Shown here in pieces: positions 6,607 to 8,798 of a stretch of DNA of 8,798 bases. The stretch comes from Candidatus Desantisbacteria bacterium CG1_02_38_46 (GTDB taxonomy: Bacteria; Desantisbacteria; UBA1551; UBA1559). Below the pieces are notes generated by a model. The model had not been told where the DNA came from and ran no database searches. It was given only the letters and a program-made list of their open reading frames with translations. The stretch's first letter is position 1, and each line of letters begins with the position of its first letter. Location: NCBI GenBank assembly GCA_001871015.1, contig MNUO01000109.1, positions 1 through 8,798 of the forward strand, in the 5' to 3' direction. Position numbers and translations under genes: made by a program.

Positions 6607-8535
6607 ATGAATAGTTCCGGATATACAAAAAGAGCAATTATTATCGGGGCAATTTGTTCTCTTGTTATAGGCCTGTGGGTTCCTTTCAGTGAGGGTTATC
6701 TCAAAGGGTCTTATATGGCAATTGATTTTACTACTGGAGCAGCAATATTTCTATTTTTTGTCTTAGTTGGCGGGATAAATGTTTTGTTGAAATTAATTAA
6801 TAAAAACTATGGATTAAATTTTTATGAACTTTTAACTGTATACATTATGATGATTATTGCCTGCACTATTCCAACAATGGGACTTACATTTTACTGGCTT
6901 CCAATGATGCCTGCTGCCTTTTATTATGCTACTCCTGAAAATAAATGGGCTGAAATTTTACTTCCACATATCAAAGGATGGCTTACTCCAAAAGACCCTT
7001 TAGTCTTAAAATACTTTTATGAAGGAGCACCCAGAGGAACAGGAGTTCCCTGGAATGCCTGGATTATGCCTCTTTTCTTCTGGGGTTTGTTCTTAGTTTC
7101 TTTATATTTTGTTATGACCTGTATGATGGTTATCTTAAGAAAACAATGGGTAGAAAAAGAAAGGCTGATTTTTCCTCTGGTGCAAATTCCTGTAGAGATG
7201 GCAAAACAGGAAAAGCAGGAGTTTCTTCCCACACTTTTTAAGAATAAACTGATGTGGATTGGGTTTATTGTCACCTTTATCATTGGAACAATTAATGGTC
7301 TTCATCATTATTTTCATTTCTTTCCTTCTATTCAGGTGGTTTCTTCTATTCCAATTTTTAGAAACACAGTATCTTTACCCTTTCGTTTAAGTTTTCCAAT
7401 GATGGGTTTTACTTATCTCATTCCCACAAATCTTTCCTTTAGTTTGTGGTTTTTCGCTTTATTAAATTTTGTCCAAAGAGGGATTATCAATATTACTGGT
7501 TATAGCATCAATGAAATTGTTGATGGATATACTCAATCCTGTGGTAATCCTATTATAGGCCATCAAGGAATAGGAGCAATTATTGTTCTGGTTTTAATGT
7601 GCTTATGGCTTGCAAGAGCCCACTTGAAAGATGTTTTCTTGAAAGCAATTGGCAAGAGAAAAGATATTGATGATTCACAAGAAGCACTTTCCTATCCTGT
7701 TGCGTTCTGGGGAATGATTGCTGGTCTTATTTTTATGGCAATCTGGCTTTACCTTTCTGGAACTCCAGGGCTGGCAATTCCTATATTTTTATTTGCCTTA
7801 TTTGTTTTTTTCCTGGGAGCAACAAGAATTCTCAGTGAAGGAGGAGTTCCTTATGTGCGTGCTCCAAGCATAGCCTCTTTTTTTGTCATCTCTGGATTTG
7901 GAACATCAATCTTAGGACCAATTGGTCTTGCCTCTATGGCTTTCACCTGGATTTATGCTGCTGATACAAGAACATTTGTGATGGGTTCTGCGGCAAATAG
8001 TTTAAAAATCAGTGAAGGAAGAAATAAGAATCGTCCTTTATTCTGGGCGATAATGCTTGCGGTTATAATTGCGATGGTAAGTTCTGTAGTGATTACATTA
8101 AAACTTTCTTATCAGTATGGAGGAATAAACCTTAATTCCTGGTTTTTTGGTGCAGGAGCCTGGTGGCCATTTGATTTTACAGCAAAGAAAATTTTAAATC
8201 CAACCGGTCCACACCCAGGTGGATGGCTGTGGACAATAATTGGCGGGGCAGTAATGTGGTTTTTAATGTTTATGCACCATCGTTTTTTATGGTGGCCATT
8301 ACATCCATTAGGTTTTCCTTCAGCTACTATTTTTCTGGTTCAAGGGACATGGATTAGTATATTTGTTGCATGGCTGGTAAAAACAGTTGTTTTAAGATAC
8401 GGTGGACCAAAACTGTATAAGGATTTAAAACCTTTATTCTTTGGATTAATTATTGGTCAGTTTACTGTTGCTGGAGTATGGTTAATTATTGACTGGATTG
8501 CTGGTGGACAGGGAAATGTGCTTTTCTGGATTTAG
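6607..8535 (+). CDS. DUF6785/DUF6784-type polytopic membrane protein (OPT-like)
   Basis: This 642-residue integral membrane protein has about 13-15 hydrophobic segments, beginning at about 10-30, 40-62 and 72-98 and ending at about 610-630. I recognise it as the family annotated with DUF6785 (N-terminal) and DUF6784 (C-terminal), from motifs such as QWVEKERLIFPLVQIPVEM (about 180-198), GGVPYVRAPSIASFF (about 415-430), WWPLHPLGFPSA and the closing VLRYGGPKLYKDLKPLFFGLIIGQF. The family is distantly related to oligopeptide (OPT) transporters, but substrate and direction are unknown. The length seems complete. Start ATG 6607 has GGAG 7 bases upstream. It follows the TPR gene by 34 bases and probably shares its promoter. 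A transporter role is inference from topology. Confidence 0.8.
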   Translation: MNSSGYTKRAIIIGAICSLVIGLWVPFSEGYLKGSYMAIDFTTGAAIFLFFVLVGGINVLLKLINKNYGLNFYELLTVYIMMIIACTIPTMGLTFYWLPMMPAAFYYATPENKWAEILLPHIKGWLTPKDPLVLKYFYEGAPRGTGVPWNAWIMPLFFWGLFLVSLYFVMTCMMVILRKQWVEKERLIFPLVQIPVEMAKQEKQEFLPTLFKNKLMWIGFIVTFIIGTINGLHHYFHFFPSIQVVSSIPIFRNTVSLPFRLSFPMMGFTYLIPTNLSFSLWFFALLNFVQRGIINITGYSINEIVDGYTQSCGNPIIGHQGIGAIIVLVLMCLWLARAHLKDVFLKAIGKRKDIDDSQEALSYPVAFWGMIAGLIFMAIWLYLSGTPGLAIPIFLFALFVFFLGATRILSEGGVPYVRAPSIASFFVISGFGTSILGPIGLASMAFTWIYAADTRTFVMGSAANSLKISEGRNKNRPLFWAIMLAVIIAMVSSVVITLKLSYQYGGINLNSWFFGAGAWWPFDFTAKKILNPTGPHPGGWLWTIIGGAVMWFLMFMHHRFLWWPLHPLGFPSATIFLVQGTWISIFVAWLVKTVVLRYGGPKLYKDLKPLFFGLIIGQFTVAGVWLIIDWIAGGQGNVLFWI

Positions 8536-8543
8536 TAAAGGTC

Positions 8544-8559
8544 AGGAGGAAAGAGATGA
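8544..8559 (+). other. Ribosome binding site and start codon of an interrupted gene
   Basis: AGGAGGA (8544-8550), a 5-base spacer and ATG (8556-8558) lie 20 bases after the DUF6785 stop. This is the expected layout for the third gene of the operon. After ATGA the sequence turns into a group II intron 5' end, so the gene would be split after its first codon plus one base. Its product cannot be known from this window. The 20-codon frame that follows (to the TAG at 8618) is intron sequence, not a likely protein. Confidence 0.6.
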
Positions 8560-8798
8560 GTGTGCCGAGAAAGTGTATTAGTTCTTGTTGGTGCAAGTCC
8601 GACTTAGGTAAAGGTTAGCCACCAGCCTAACACTTAATCTCACACTTTATTTGGTAACAAATAAAGTGGTGCGGGAAGCGGGAAATATCGAGCTATAACG
8701 CAAGTGAAGGAATTGAGCCCCGAAATAACCAGCGTGTCAGTGGTCGATACTCTTCATTAAGGAGCAGACAATAGTCTCACAACCGATAAAAGGCGAGG
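8560..8798 (+). mobile_element. Group II intron, 5' part of ribozyme domain I
   Basis: The segment starts with GTGTGCCGAGAAAG, fitting the GUGYG 5' splice-site consensus of bacterial group II introns. Next comes the domain I landmark GGTGCAAGTCC (about 8590-8600), closed by GTTGG/CCGAC, and the typical TTAGCCACCAGCC. An outer stem pairs AAGTGTATTAG (8571-8581) with CTAACACTT (8627-8635), leaving one bulged A. A perfect 11-bp hairpin with a GUAA (GNRA) tetraloop stands at 8643-8668. Later stretches, GCAAGTGAAGGAATTGAGCC and CCGAAATAACCAGCGTG, are also typical of the domain I core. A candidate EBS1 is TCATT (8754-8758), which can pair with exon GATGA (8555-8559) including one wobble. Domains II-VI and any intron-encoded reverse transcriptase/maturase lie beyond the window. 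Insertion after an ATG rather than behind a terminator hairpin speaks against class C. Confidence 0.85.

Noticed and set aside
8556-8618. Small frame of 20 codons with an excellent ribosome binding site
   Set aside because: After the first codon it consists of group II intron sequence with conserved ribozyme landmarks, so the peptide is probably incidental.

Overview
The window is AT-rich bacterial chromosome from an organism that appears to use the Wood-Ljungdahl (reductive acetyl-CoA) pathway. The support is a metV-metF pair followed by the start of a cooC-type gene for nickel insertion into CO dehydrogenase/acetyl-CoA synthase. The DUF6785/DUF6784-type membrane protein and the many short palindromic repeats inside genes suggest an uncultured or candidate-phylum lineage (Omnitrophota or Desantisbacteria-like) rather than a classical Firmicute acetogen. 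That taxonomic guess is inference with low confidence.

Left part, all on the minus strand, read from right to left: mfd (5807-2532), metV (2475-1822), metF (1799-930), an intergenic 9-bp repeat patch, mntA (791-495), a frame-disrupted hepT (498-182), then cooC running off the left edge (176-1). metV-metF has its own good promoter overlapping the 3' end of mfd. mntA and hepT overlap by 4 bases, and the cooC ribosome binding site lies in the hepT 3' end, so a type VII toxin-antitoxin module has been wedged into the carbon-fixation cluster. Its toxin gene looks dead.

Right part, plus strand: a divergent region (5808-5978) carries a consensus sigma70 promoter (TTGACA, 16 bp, TATAAT). It drives a membrane-anchored TPR protein (5979-6572) and a large polytopic membrane protein of the DUF6785/DUF6784 (OPT-like) type (6607-8535). 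A third gene of this operon seems to begin at 8556 with a strong Shine-Dalgarno and ATG. After four bases it is interrupted by the 5' end of a group II intron (8560 to the window end).

The most unusual theme is short palindromic repeats inside reading frames. mfd carries two apparent in-frame insertions near its N-terminus, and its C-terminal tail is made of a third repeat. A related copy of that third repeat forms the last 18 codons of the TPR gene. Together with the 9-bp repeat patch and the group II intron, the window looks like a genome heavily colonised by small mobile or mobilised sequences.
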